DNA of 6,923 nt from Chloroflexota bacterium. Lineage in GTDB: Bacteria > Chloroflexota > Dehalococcoidia > Dehalococcoidales > JAUYDJ01. Location: contig JAUYDJ010000087.1 in NCBI GenBank assembly GCA_030690025.1, positions 1-6,923 of the forward strand. The letters run 5' to 3'. Shown here one piece after another: positions 6,896 to 6,923 of this stretch. The position numbers and the translations under genes are program-made. Under the pieces are notes generated by a model, which was not told where the DNA came from, ran no database searches, and was given only the letters and a program-made list of their open reading frames with translations. Within the stretch, counting starts at the first letter, position 1; each line of letters begins with the position of its first letter.

Positions 6896-6923
6896 ATGTA
6901 TAATGCCTAAATTCTACCTTAAT

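Noticed and set aside
6888..6923. TATACAT upstream of hisZ on the minus strand as a -10 box
   Set aside because: It lies almost on the ribosome-binding site, so transcription would start at about the start codon, and any -35 box would fall at or beyond the window edge. Too little upstream sequence is visible to call a promoter, T-box or leader.

Overview
The window holds most of a histidine biosynthesis gene cluster on the minus strand, plus the 3' part of a purine gene on the plus strand that converges on it. GC content is fairly high, start codons are ATG or GTG, and Shine-Dalgarno sites are ordinary, so this is a bacterial chromosome segment. The gene set (a HisZ-type regulatory subunit, a HisG without its own regulatory domain, then hisD, hisC, hisB) and an intergenic repeat of the GTCATTGCGAG...GCAATCTC type suggest a Chloroflexota member, perhaps Dehalococcoidia. 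That placement is inference from recollection and is only moderately secure.

Layout, left to right. Bases 2-871 (+) encode SAICAR synthase (purC), missing roughly its first ten residues. Five bases later, on the other strand, comes the end of hisB (877-1467, -), with a hairpin just past the purC stop that lies inside the hisB 3' end. A 142-base gap (1468-1609) carries a 61-base imperfect palindrome. Then come hisC (1610-2710, -) and a 215-base gap (2711-2925) holding a good sigma70-type promoter for hisC and a nested palindromic repeat. hisD (2926-4248, -), hisG (4250-5659, -) and hisZ (5661-6884, -) follow as a tight block with one-base spacers. Transcription runs from hisZ at the right edge towards hisB; only about 36 bases upstream of hisZ are visible.

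Functionally, HisG and HisZ would carry out the first, feedback-controlled step (ATP + PRPP to phosphoribosyl-ATP). HisB dehydrates imidazoleglycerol phosphate, HisC transaminates the product, and HisD performs the last two oxidations to histidine. The middle genes (hisI/E, hisA, hisH, hisF) and histidinol-phosphate phosphatase are not in the window.

The most notable feature is hisG. It encodes 469 residues made of two HisG short-form catalytic domains in tandem. The first keeps the ALPKGR segment but has lost the PRPP-binding TGxTL motif; the second keeps TGQTL but has lost KGR. It looks like a covalent pseudo-dimer whose halves have diverged in a complementary way. I do not recall this arrangement being described, but I cannot exclude that it is common in this lineage.
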